DNA from: Rhynchopus euleeides
Lineage: Eukaryota; Euglenozoa; Diplonemea; Diplonemida; Diplonemidae
Assembly (NCBI GenBank): GCA_963210315.1
Contig: OY723300.1
Location: forward strand, 1,364,001-1,428,000
Direction of reading: 5' to 3'
Length of the DNA: 64,000 bases
The translations under genes and the position numbers were made by a program. Every line of letters begins with the position of its first letter. Positions within the stretch are counted from its first letter, which is position 1. Below, one piece after another: positions 52,050 through 63,700 of this stretch. Under the pieces are notes generated by a model. It had not been told where the DNA came from and did no database searches. It saw only the letters and a list, made by a program, of their open reading frames with translations.

Positions 52050-54018
52050 ATGCGATGTCGGTCTGTCTCCCCTGGGGATGCTCGGGATGACCCCATGACA
52101 CCCACCCACCCGGCCACCCCTTCTGGGGGCACCCGCCTGCAGGACGCCTCGAGGAAGCGCCGCCGGATGGCGGCTCTCCCCTGCACCACCGCCCTCCCCG
52201 AGGTGCACCTGCCGCAGATGCACTCCGGGTTTGCCGTTCCGGAATACCTCCAGACGGGGATGCTGCCGCAGCTCCACCAGGGTGTCACCACCGCTGCCAA
52301 CACCACCACCGCCACCCCATCCCGGACAACCCCACGTGGTGGCGACGCCGCCAGCAGCGACGAAGAGGGGGGCGTTCCCTCCACAGCCCTCCCGCAGAGG
52401 CCACGCCGGACACGCGACTGGCTAACCTGCCTGCTTCTGGAGGGGGCCATCCCCGGTGCCTCCCCAGGGGACGCCTTGGGTTTCACGGAGCTGCCGGAGG
52501 CGCTGGCTCAGCTGCGGAGGCTGTGCGCGGGGGGTAATCCGCGGGGAGTCGGCGGGGCCGCCTCCGGGGGGGGGCACCGCCGACAACATAACCCCGGGAG
52601 TGACAGCGAGAGCTGCAGCGGGAGCGAGGGGGGGGGTGGTGCTGGCGGCGGCGGCGGTGGTGGCGCCGCTGCCCGCGCCCTCCAAACCCCCGGATTCATC
52701 GAGATCCTCGCCTGGCAGCGCGCCCAGGAGCTCCTCGAGGGGTTTGACCAGCAGAGGGTCAGGGATACGGAGGACATCTTCGCCTCCACCCCGCAGGACG
52801 CAGCCCGGGCTGCGGATGCGCTTATCGAGGCGGCGGGGGTGGGCAGGCTGGATGTTGCAGAGGGCGAGGCGGGTCTGGCGGGGGGGGCGGTGTCTGCGCA
52901 CAGCATCCCCGAGTCTCTGCGTAGCGCGATGCGGAGTGCTGCGGTGGCGGAGGCGCCGGAGTCTGGCGGGGCGGCGCTGGCAAACCGCGCCGCGCGGGAC
53001 GTGGGGTGCGGGGCGGAGGAGGGGGAGGAGGGGGCAGAGGGGGCAGCCGCCCCCCTGCTCTCGCTGCAGTCCTCAACCCACCGGAGGAGTGGGATCGGAG
53101 GTGACAGCGACCACGGGGCGGAGGAGGAGGAGGAGGAGGGGGAGCGGGGTGAAGCGGGGGCGGCGTTTGAGGTGCCTCTGGGGCTGTTTGTCGGGAATCC
53201 GCGTGGGGGGGCGACGCCGCCGAATGCGCTGAGTCCGGTGCCCCTGAGGGTGGCGGCGCGGAAGTCGTCTGGGGCATGTGCTGGGAAGGCTGCGACGTCG
53301 ACGCCGACGCCGCAGAGGCGCTTCAGGCCCTATGCAAAGCTGATGATCCACCAGCATACGTCCTCCGGCATCACAGTTCTGCTGCCCAACACGTACATCG
53401 GGCGGTTTACGGATCCTGCGCCGAACTGCATAGACATCTCGTGTTACTCGGCGCTTCCCCACCGCATATCGAGGAAGCACCTTTTGCTGTCCCCAGACCC
53501 CTCCGGTGCTGTCACCATCATCCCGCTGTCCCTCAACGCCTTCGAAGTGAGTATGTTCCGTGGGTGCCATGTTGGTTGTTTGGTGGATCCCAAAAGAATC
53601 TGGGAGGTAAGCTGTTCTGGGCGGTTTACGTTTTCGTGCGCTCAACAAAAAGTAGTCCGGAACTGTTCTCCCACAGTTGCTGGACAGGGTGTCTATAATA
53701 AAGCGAAAGGAGTACGATTTTCCACTTCGTGTTGTGTGCGCTCAACAAAACGTAGTCCCACAGTTGCTGGACAGGGTGTCTGCAGTAAGAGGTGGGCCTG
53801 AGATCCCATTTTATCAGAAGTTTCAAAGCGCTGTCTCAGGTGCACCAATCACGCGAAATGCACCTCACCCACCTCACCCACCCCATCACCCACCCACTGC
53901 AGAGATCGGGGAGCAGCCCAGGCGGACTGTCACCGGCGGTTCCGAAGCCCTCCTTATCAAGGAGCGTGCTCTTCTGTCTGTCGAAGATGTCACCATCGTG
54001 CTTGTTCCGACCTTCTAG
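52050..54018 (+). CDS. Disordered protein with C-terminal FHA domain, two exons
   Basis: Exons 52050-53550 and 53903-54018 (538 residues). The donor A|GTATGT and acceptor CTGCAG|AG join to AAG and give NAFEVKIGEQPRR. A competing donor (GAA|GTGAGT) with acceptor CAGAG would give nearly the same protein. Residues 1-425 are mostly low complexity with a basic RKRRR (possible nuclear signal), a Gly run near 200, acidic Glu runs near 350-375 and one helical stretch (~210-260). Residues ~430-538 form an FHA fold: IGR with Arg452, SRKH with Ser474 and His477, and Asn496, the residues that read phosphothreonine. The intron splits the domain just after Asn496. Likely a nuclear phospho-dependent adaptor; partners unknown. 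Confidence 0.75.
53551..53902 (+). other. Intron of the FHA gene containing dispersed-repeat copies
   Basis: 352 bp. Two partial copies of the repeat best seen at 43068-43270 lie head to tail (53636-53721 and 53738-53789). The second ends ...GTGTCTGCAGTAAG. The pyrimidine tract and CACTGCAG acceptor follow at once. Confidence 0.65.
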
Positions 54019-54713
54019 ATTGCTAGCTGCGTGTGAGGTACCCCTGACCGCCGGCACACACTTTGCAAGCCTTCCCTGTGGGTCGTGTGGACCCTCGGCT
54101 GAGGGTGTGCCCTGCCTGTCATGAGGGTGTATGAGGGTGTGTATAGGTTCCCTGGCTTGCTCTGCAGCCCGATCGGCATCGGGGGATTCTCTATTCTGGC
54201 ACCACTGGCGGAACTGAAGCTACAGCCTGGGGAACAGCTGTTGTGTGTTAGTGGTGTTGTGACTTTCCTGGCAGCTCACCCCCGCGGGTTTGCCAAAACC
54301 CGAGAGCCAGGTGGCAGCTATCTGCCTGCAAGGCCTCCTAGTGCCTGTGGTGTGGAGGGTGGGGGCATGTGCTGCGCTGGGTTGGATGGAACAGACAGCC
54401 CTGCTTCGAACGAGCCAACGGCAATGCCGCTGTTGGCGGATGTGATGTGATGTGCTGTGCCCACCAACAGCCGCCCCCCCCCCCCCCCTGTCCCCCCGAC
54501 CTGCTCACCCAGCCCTCCTGACCTCCCGCATGAGTCTTCCTCGCATCATGTGTGAATATCAAGGGAAAATACAGGGTAGTCTACCGTAGAGCCGTCTGGA
54601 TCAAGAAAGAAGCGTGAACCACACGGGACCACATCCGTCTTGTGGGCGTTGGGATAGTTGCCCCCCACCTTCACCGCCCCAATCACATCACATCACACCC
54701 CACACCCCCACGC
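54019..54713. other. Intergenic, no convincing gene
   Basis: Holds a 109-codon open frame (54121-54450) without family resemblance, then C-rich DNA. Probably 3' untranslated and intercistronic sequence. Confidence 0.4.
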
Positions 54714-54715
54714 AG
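54714..54715 (+). promoter_or_regulatory. Probable 5' acceptor of the FN3 gene
   Basis: AG of CACCCCCACGCAG, 34 nt before the ATG at 54750. Confidence 0.5.
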
Positions 54716-54749
54716 GCGGGGGCCGCCCCCCTCACCTCGCCTCCCCACA

Positions 54750-57700
54750 ATGGACGCCCTTGTCGATGTGCACGTCTGCGACATCTGGGAGAATGAGATG
54801 ACTGTGAAGGTGATGTCCGCCGACCCGCGCCCGTTGGTTCGCCACCGCATCATAGTCCGCGCCCCACCCGACCCTTACAAATACGACAAGGTGCTCCTGC
54901 CGGATGAGCACACAGTGGTGTTGCGCGACCTCCCCGTTGGCTCGAAGGTGCTGCTGCGGGTGTGCGGGATGTTCCGAACCCATGCCGAGGGGGACCAGTG
55001 GTCTCCGTGGGTCGACTCTCACATCCAACTCGCGAAGCCCGTCGTCGTCACCCAGATCCGGGTCCATAAAGACCGCCTCGAGGTGGAGTGGGACCACTCG
55101 AGCCAAGCATTCCTCGAGCCGACCTCACGCCAGGTCACCGTGCACTACTCCCCCGTGTCGAAGTATGAAGTCCGAATCCTGGAGAAGCTGCGTGTCACAT
55201 CTGCTGTTGTCCTGGAGAGAACACTCGAGGCAAAGCCGCTCCCCCAGACATTCGTGTTTGATGGGTTGGAATCCTACAAGGTGTTCCGCGTGAAGGTGCG
55301 GCCGCTGCGGCAGCACCAATGCGCTGTTTGGGGCCGCCCCAGCGAGGAGCTCACCTGCGCCACCCTCTACCCCGTTGTGACGGAGGGTGTCGAGATCGGG
55401 CAGGAGCACGTCCGCATCAACATACGGAGGGATGTGCCCCAGAGCCTCTTGGCGGGGGCAGGGGCAGGGCACCAGCAGCACCAGCAACACCAGCATCACC
55501 CCTTTCTCGACACCGACAGCGATATCAGGGAGATCCAGACCTTCATATCGGAGTGCCATCTGAAGCTGTCCCGCCCCGACGGGGTTGTCCTCCACGAGAG
55601 GAGCCTGTATGGTGTCGACCCGCACAAGCGGAATGAGGTGACCTTCCGTGGTTTGGAGTGCGATTCCGCTTATGTGATGGAGACGCATGTTGTGGACACC
55701 GAGGGGGTCCCGGGGGAAACCACGCGGTACCTCCTGCGGACGTCGCCCCCGCTCACCATCCTGCGCATCAAGAAGCTGACGTGCCGTCTGATGGAGGTCA
55801 GCTGGATCGTCGACTCGAAGAAGCGGATCAACCTGAGCAACCTCCCGCACGACGCGGTCCTCTCTGGGCAGAACCAGGCTGTCGAGCGGTACGACCTCCG
55901 CCTGGTCAACCCGCTCCGGGGTGAGGTCGTCCGCAGCAAGAAGGCGGACGGGCAGAACTGGATCCGCGTGGAGGACTTAGAGCCTGCAACGCCCTACACA
56001 GTGCAGGTTCGTTATGTCTCCTCCTCGGGCTTCTCCTCCGACTGGTGCCGCAGCGTGGTGGTGACGACGCTGGCCCGGATGCGCCCCTCGGTGGACAGCC
56101 GCGGGCCAAACTTTCTGGAGATTTTCTGGTCCCGCCCCGTCTGCCCCAACATACTCTCCGCCGACTCCGCCGAGGAGCCCGACGGCTCGCAGGACCCCAG
56201 CGGGAAGGGGAAGATGGTCAGCCTCACACACCCACGCTTCCACAGCAGGGCCATCGCAGACCCGCTGGTGGTGGTGGAAGACCCACGGAAGGTGCTGGTG
56301 GGGATCGTGGAGAGGGAGGCCGAGGAGCTGTTCACACCCCACATCGCCGGGGCGCGGGGGGAGGGCGATGTGAAGTGGGGCCTGCAGCCGGCGGGCGAGC
56401 TGGCCTGCGGGGAGGTGCGGAGCTTCGACACCCCGTTTGGATCCACCAGGTTTGAGGGGCTGGTGCCCGACACGGAATACCGCGTCTCATTCAACGAGCT
56501 GAATGACGAGGGGGTGTGGTATGGGCGGACCTCCATCACCGTCAGAACCCTCGAACCTGGCATGGCGGTGCTCCCCAGCCACGGGATCCTGAAGTACGAA
56601 AGCCCCTGCATCGACGAGGGCTTCCACGGAAGCACCGGGCACCCCACCGATGGCCTCCTTGTCAAAAGCAGCGGCAGCAGCGGTACCCTCAGCCCCACCC
56701 CTGCAGCGAAACCCGCTGTCGGGAGTGGTGGTGGTGGCGGCGGCGGCGCCGCCACCACCACCACACCCGGTGCTGCCCTCCCCCCCGCTTCCACCTCCCC
56801 ACCCTGCGTCACCACCACTCCGGAGATCATGATCGAAGCGTCGAGGCCCACCCCCGCTTCCCCGGGAGGTGTCGGTGTTCCCTCATCACAGCCCACCTCC
56901 CCTCTGCTTGTGGAGGGTGGGGGCGCGCCTCCCCGTGTTGTCATGGATGAGGACACCGAATTCCGCGACCTCACCACTGCAGACCGGAAGCTGAAGGGCG
57001 GTGGAGGCACCGCCGCCGCCGCCGGAGGTGCGTCCGGCGTGCCACCCCACGAGGAGGTCGGGGGGAATGCGGCGGGGCTGCTGCAGACGCCACATCACTT
57101 TGCCTCCCCTGAGGTGAAGCTCGAGGTGGAGGTGGTGCAGGTGGGTGAGACTCACGCTCTCCTCTCCTGGGAGCTGCTGTCGCTGCGGGCCGGGCGGCAC
57201 CACGGCGGTGCTGCCGCAGCCGCCGGCACCCCGGCGCAGCTCGGCGGTTGCCCCCTCTCCGGAGGTGGGTCGGCGATTAACGCCAACACGGCGTTCAACG
57301 GGTTCAACGAGTATAAGATAATGCTGAAACGTGTGCCCCCCAGCCAGGGCGCCGGGCTGGAGGGCCCCGGGGCAGGCACCGTGGTGTCGGATGACGAGGG
57401 GCACCACACGCTGCAGCTGTTCTATCTGAGATGCCAGGGGTCTCACACGCGTCTGATGAAGCTCTACCCCGATTCAAGCTATACCGTCCGGATGTGTTTC
57501 TTCTGCAAGGGGGACAGCCAGTGGAGCGACTGGTGTGATGTTGTCGCGTTCTGCACTGCGAAGCACCTCGAAATGTTGGTGCACGCCCTCCACCGGGACT
57601 GCTGTGTTGTCCGGTGGACCCGCGAGGCTTCCCGGGATGCGGCGGCGGATGTGGCGCGGACATCCTCCCAGGCTGCGATCACCGCTATCAAACGATATCT

Positions 57701-60700
57701 TCTCCGGATCAACGACCTGACGGACACATCCGAAAGGCAGGTTTCGCTGGACGGGCGGAGCCACCCCTTCGCAACGTATTTCAACGTGTCAGGCATCGAG
57801 GGGAATGCGATCCACCGAATCGTCGTCACATCCCAATACAAAAATGGGAGCTGGGGCACCAGCTGCGAGCCGGTCGACGTGGTCTACCGCATCCTCCCCT
57901 TCAAGGTGGACAGCGTCGGGGAGACCAACGTCTCCCTGAGCTGGGCAATCCCCGACTATGCGATTGACCCGCGCATGGCGAAGGTCGTGGTTTCCATCTG
58001 GCAGGTGAGGGACACCTCAGCCCCACCGGGGGCACAGGAGGTGCGGGAGGACGTGGAGATCCCTGTCAGCTCCGAGTCATACCGCTTCCAGAACCTGAGG
58101 CCGCACACACGGTACACACTGCAGGTGATCTACATCGCGCAGATCCTCACCGTATCCCCTGAGGCGGTCGCAGAGCTGCGCGCGATGAACAGGACAACCT
58201 TTGGATACTACGACAGGACCATCCGGACATGCGAACCTCTGTGCCTCGACCTGGTCACCATCGGGGAGACCGCATGCAAGGTGCAGTGGACCCGCGCCTC
58301 TACAGACGATGAGGATCTCCCAGGCGATGAAGCACGCCTCCTGAAGGGCATCGTGGCGAAGCTTGCGGAGGCATCCGGAGCGAATGACATCTACCACTCC
58401 ATCACAAAGCCCCGCCCGCTCATCTGTTATGAGGTTCATGTGACGGACTGCGAGACGCGGAGGAAGACGTCCACAACGGTTTCCCCTGCGACCACCGCGT
58501 CAGCCTCGAAGGTGCTGTGGAAGGTCGGGCAGCTGCAGCCGGCGAAGCGCTACCGCATTGCCGTGCGGCGGAAGCTCTCCTGCGGGGCGTGGGGATCCTT
58601 CTCCAACTTCGTCTTCTTGAGGACCTTCGACCAGCTGAAGATGTCCGTGGTGTCCTGCGGCGAGGACTACCTCCGGGTGTCCTGGGGCAGGGTGGCAGAC
58701 CCCAGCAGGCGTGTGGTGCGGCAGGAGGCAGACCCGGCGGAGGACACGCTCCCCATTGCGCAGGTCGAGGCGAGGAGGTTCTCCGTGTCGGTCACATCGC
58801 AGCCGATTGCCCCATCCAAGACTGCAACCATGAAGTTTCCGACGTGCCTCTCGGAGGTGGAGAAGCTGACCGGGAAACGCGCCATCACGCTGTCGAACAT
58901 CGGGTGGGGTAAGAAGGCACGCTCCGTCTATGAGGAGATGGCCAACCTCTCCTCAGGCTGCGAGACGAAAACCCTGGAGACCTCCGAATCGGACATCATC
59001 GTCGACCACCTCACCCCCAACACAGTGTACTCCCTCTCGGTCCGCGGGGTTGCCTTCGAGCAGCAGTGGGATATGTGGAGCCAGCGCATCCGCACCCAGA
59101 CCCTCCAGGCCATCTCCGCCACAGCCTATACCCGAGGCGAAGACCTTGTCGGGGTAGAATGGGTCAGGCCCTGCACCTCAAAGCTTATCCAGCAGCTGCG
59201 GGAAAGGGGGTCTCAGCCGTGCTCGACTGTATCCCTTGCGGAGGCGGAAGCCTATCTAGCGGGGAGCCTGATTGCCACCTCCTCACAGGCCTACGGCATG
59301 CCGAAGGAGGGCCACGCCACGGGGCTGCGGAAGTCAGGCAGGAGGAAATCTGAAACCGCGGCGACGCAGATCTGCCCCGCAACGAGTGACGAGAGGGGCA
59401 GGCTCGTCATCCGAGGCCTCCCTGAGGCATCACGCCTGCAGGTGAGGGTGAGGATCCTCTACGGGGATGAGGTGTGGGGGCACTGGTCGCCCCTGGTGGA
59501 CGTCGACACGCTCCCCCGGGTCGGGATGTCGCTGCAGAAGATCGGGGATGACTTCATCGCCTTCCAGATCCGCCCCCCGCAGCCCGCATTCGTCGTGAAG
59601 GACCTCGCAGGGGAGGAGCGCGTCGCCTCCGTGCCTATCGGCGCCTCCAACGGCAGCAGAGCCTGCTCCGATTCCTTCCTCGGTGGGTCCGTCGGGGAGA
59701 GCCCCACTGTGCACCGCCGCCGCAGCCACTGCACTGGAATCGTGGAGGTGGGAAAACTCCGCAGACCCGGCCTGCCAGACTACGCCGACGAGCAGGGGAG
59801 GCATATCGTCCCACCTGAGGCAGCGGATCTCTCGGCCTGCCCGAAGCTGGACATCGTGCTGTGGACTGTCTCGGTGACCTGCGCTGATGGTGGCTGCGTC
59901 AGCCCCGGGCAGCAGGAGCACACCCTCACATTCCCTGTTGGGGGCAAGGCCCGCAGGTCCGATGCGCCAGACGCACCCCCCCCTGCTGAGGGCGAGGGGT
60001 GCGGTGCGGAGGGGGGAGGGGGAGGGGGGGGCGCATTACCCGATGACATCATCAAGTTTACGCTGAACGCGCTGACCCCAAACACCCTCTACCGGGTGAG
60101 GTGCAAATACCTCGATGCGACAGGGGCGGAGAGCCCCTGGTGTGAGCCTGCCCTGGTGTCGACACTGCCCCCCGTGGTGCTGAAGGTGGGAGATGTGGCG
60201 GAGTCGTTCCTCCATGCGTCGTGGGGTCGGGATGCGTTTGACTATGTGAAAAACCCGAAGCTGCGCGATGCGAGGGTCACGGGGAACCGGGGCTGCGACC
60301 TGCAGTGGGAGCTCCTCGTCTTCGACGAGCAGAGGCAGGTGCAGCGCCACGTCCTCCCGGGGGACGCCTCGGCGATGAAGGTGTGCGACCTGCAGTCCAA
60401 CTCGAGGTACGCCCTGGTCATCCGCGCCGCAACGGTTGCCCCGCTCCCCACCGGCGACTGCCACCGCACCTCCGACGCCCTCACCGCGCTGCAGAAGGAG
60501 TGCGGTGGCGCCCTCTCCACCGCACCCTGGGGGGTGTGGTCTCCCAAGATATACGTCACCACCACGCAGCGCCTCACCCAAACCCTGGAGCGCGTCGGGC
60601 AGGACTACATCGTGGTGAAGTGGGCCCCCACCGTGGTAGGCTGCCCCGGGGGCAGGCCCGACACGCCGGGAAGCGGGGAGGATGTGGGGCGTGATCGGCA

Positions 60701-63700
60701 GAGGCGGCACAGCGCTACGTCCACACCGCAGGATGGGGCGCTGTCGGGCAGGCAGGAGAGCAGCGCACAGCTGAGGGCGTCGGGAAGGGAGGGGAAGGAG
60801 GTGGAGGATAAGTCCGGCGGGCCGACCTCCGGGTCTGTTGTGCTGGGGAGGCAGGCAAACGCGAGGCATAAGATGGCCCAGCCCCCGCAGGTCTGGAAGT
60901 GCGCTGCTGTCCACCACTACGAGCTGCGCGTGAAGTGCCTCGCGACGGGGCAGGAGCAGACCGTCAGGGTGGACCACATCCCCAACCAGCTGACCTACTT
61001 CGGGAAGGTCACCTCGCTCCAGGTTGCCACAAAGTATGAAACGCGCGTCCGGGCCTGCTACACCACGGCGGAGGCGGCCCCGCCGCAAACACCCCCGCAT
61101 GCTGCTGGGGACAGCCACACGCCGCAAGGGGGTGAGGCCCCATCCAAGTTTGACTTCGGAGGGTTCACCCCTGCTGTCAACTCCGAGACAGCAGCGCTGC
61201 TGATCGTCAAGACGGTGCATGTTGGAGGAAGCGTCGCGACCTTCTCCGTGAGCCCAGGGAAGTGGGGCAGCAAGACGAGGGAGCAGCTCACGATGGACGA
61301 GGCGGAAAACGCGGTGGGGAATGAGCACAGAGGCCCGCAGTCCACAGGGAGGGCGGGGCAGCTCGCCTGGGGGGCGGGCGGCAGCTCCGACACCGCGGTG
61401 GAATGCAGCGGCCCCCCCCTGCAGGACACCCGGTCCTTCGACGTGAGTTATAATGGGGTGGTGCTGCCGGAGCCCCTGGTGGTGGATCTGAGGAATCCGG
61501 ACCAGGCGTCGCAGATCTCGCTGTCCAACCTGCTGGTCGACACGCAGTATGCCCTGAAGGTGTGCGAGAGGCAGGAGTCGAAAACACCCGCAGCCCACTA
61601 TGCGGACTGGGTGGATCTCTATAGCTTCTACACGAAACCCCAGGCCCCGGTGTGTGGGGAGCTGAACGAATGGAGGCAGAATGTGATCGGGTTTACGTTC
61701 GGGATTCTCGCAAAGAATGGGACGGACTTCCTCATGGAATCCAGTGTGCCGGATGAGTACATGTTCTGCGTGGAGGTGATGAATAAGAGCGACGCGAGGC
61801 ACGCCACAAAGAGCGAAGACAAGCCCACCGAGCAGTGGCATCAGCTGGGCATGGTGAAGGAGGGGCACATCCGCACCGCCCTCGACATGCCTATCAACGA
61901 ATGCTACTTCAGGGTGAAGGCTGCGAACCACATGGTGATCGATCACAATGTGTCCGTCCCCCTCTGGGGCGACTACTCGCAGGTGATGCACTGGAAGGAA
62001 CCCCTCCGCCCGACAAGCGTTGCGGCGGTTAGGGTTGCAAACCTCAAATCCCACTCCGCGAAGGTGGTGTGGGACAAGCCGTCCAACTCCGCGTCACAGC
62101 CTGGCCTGGGCTATATGGTGCTGATGGCGCACACCGGAGATGGGGGGACCCGGACCTGGGCGCATGTCGGAACCGCGAATACAAACAACTACGTCATCCC
62201 CAACCTCAGCGCCAACACCTGCTACAGAGTGTGCATCAAGACTGTGTCCAACTTCGGAACCTCCCCTAAGTCTGCCGTGCTCACCTTCACGACCAACATC
62301 GACACCGGCAGGGCTGATGCAGATGACCTCGACGACAGCGGGCCATACGGCGCCCCCTCTGCGCAACCCGCAAAGGGCACCACCCGCAGGGCAGCTCCTG
62401 CCTCGCCCGATGCAGGCGGAGGCGGCGGCGGCGGCAGCGGGGCTGTCAAGATGATCCAACAGAAACAGCGGCAGAGGCAGGGGGGTGGCGGCTGCGGCAG
62501 CAGCCCCGCCCCAAAGCCTTCCCCGTCGCCCCTGCTCCGGCTCCGCAGCCCGCCTCCCCCCACCACGCGCAGCGTGGCGATCTCCGGTGGCGCCGCCAGC
62601 GGAGCACGACCCAAGAGCGCCACCGCCGCCGCCGCCACCACCGCTGCACCCGGTGGGAGTGTGGCGCAGCCCTCCTCGGCCAAGGGGCGTGGGGGTGGAG
62701 GCGGAGGTGGGGCCCGCAGTGCTCCGCCCGCTGAGCCCGCCCCTCCCGCCCCTGCTGTGGGGCAGGGCGGTGCGCAGGGATCCGACATGCCTGGTCCGGA
62801 GGGGGGGGGTGACCCCGCACACCGCCAGCAGCAGCAGCATGAAACAGCCCCCCTCCGCACCGCAGAGCTGCTGGCCTCCCCTGTGGGTGGCGACCCCGCT
62901 GATGTCGATAGCAGCAGCGGCGGCGGCGGCGGCAGCAGCAGCAGAAGCAGCAGCGCCCGCGGCAGCCTCGACCTGACGGAGGATGGGGAGCTCCCCCCGG
63001 CGCAGCGCACGCCGGAGCAGGACCTCGCCCAGGCGCACCCCAGCGCGCTGGAGGTGGCGGAGGCGATTTCGTCTCTCGCTGCGCAGCACGGCAGGGCGGT
63101 GGGGGGTGGCGGCAGCAGCAGCCCCAACACGGCTGCCCCTGAGGGTGGTGGGGTGAAGGAGGAGCAGCACGTCGCACCGCCCCCTGCCTGCGGGGCGGAG
63201 CCCCGCCCCGTTTCCAGCGGGGATCGGGGCGGGGCCTGCGGGGCGCAGCCCCCCCAGGAGGTGCAGCACCCCCCCGCCCCAGGCCCCCCCGAGTCGATGC
63301 AGGCGCTCGCCAGGGAGGCTAACCAGAAGCGGGTGGCGCACCTCGCTTCTGCAACCGAACCCCTCCCGGGGAAACTGCCCTCCAATCTGATATACTATGA
63401 TGATGAATGCGGTGCAATCGGGCCGCACAGGCCCCCCGGCATTGCCCCGTCTGGCGCGGTTGGCCCCGCCTTGAAGCCAAAACCCCGCCAGACTGTCGTC
63501 GCGTTTGCCCCTTCGGGAAGCGGGGGAAAGGCGGCGGGAGGAGGAGGAGGAAACGGCGTTTCTGCAGGTCCTCTGGAGTCTTCCGCTGGCAGGGGTGGTG
63601 GAGGTGGAGGTGGTGTGTCCAGGGGTCGGTCTCTGAAGCCGTTTAACGCGGGGGGGAAGGCGCCGTACAGCCTGCTAGCGAGGAGGGACATCGGAAGCCC

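Noticed and set aside
60036..62054. A 672-codon minus-strand open frame, and another at 62094-63428, opposite the FN3 gene
   Set aside because: They are antisense shadows of a GC-rich coding strand. The plus frame shows FN3 patterning throughout, whereas the minus translations are low-complexity with no domain.
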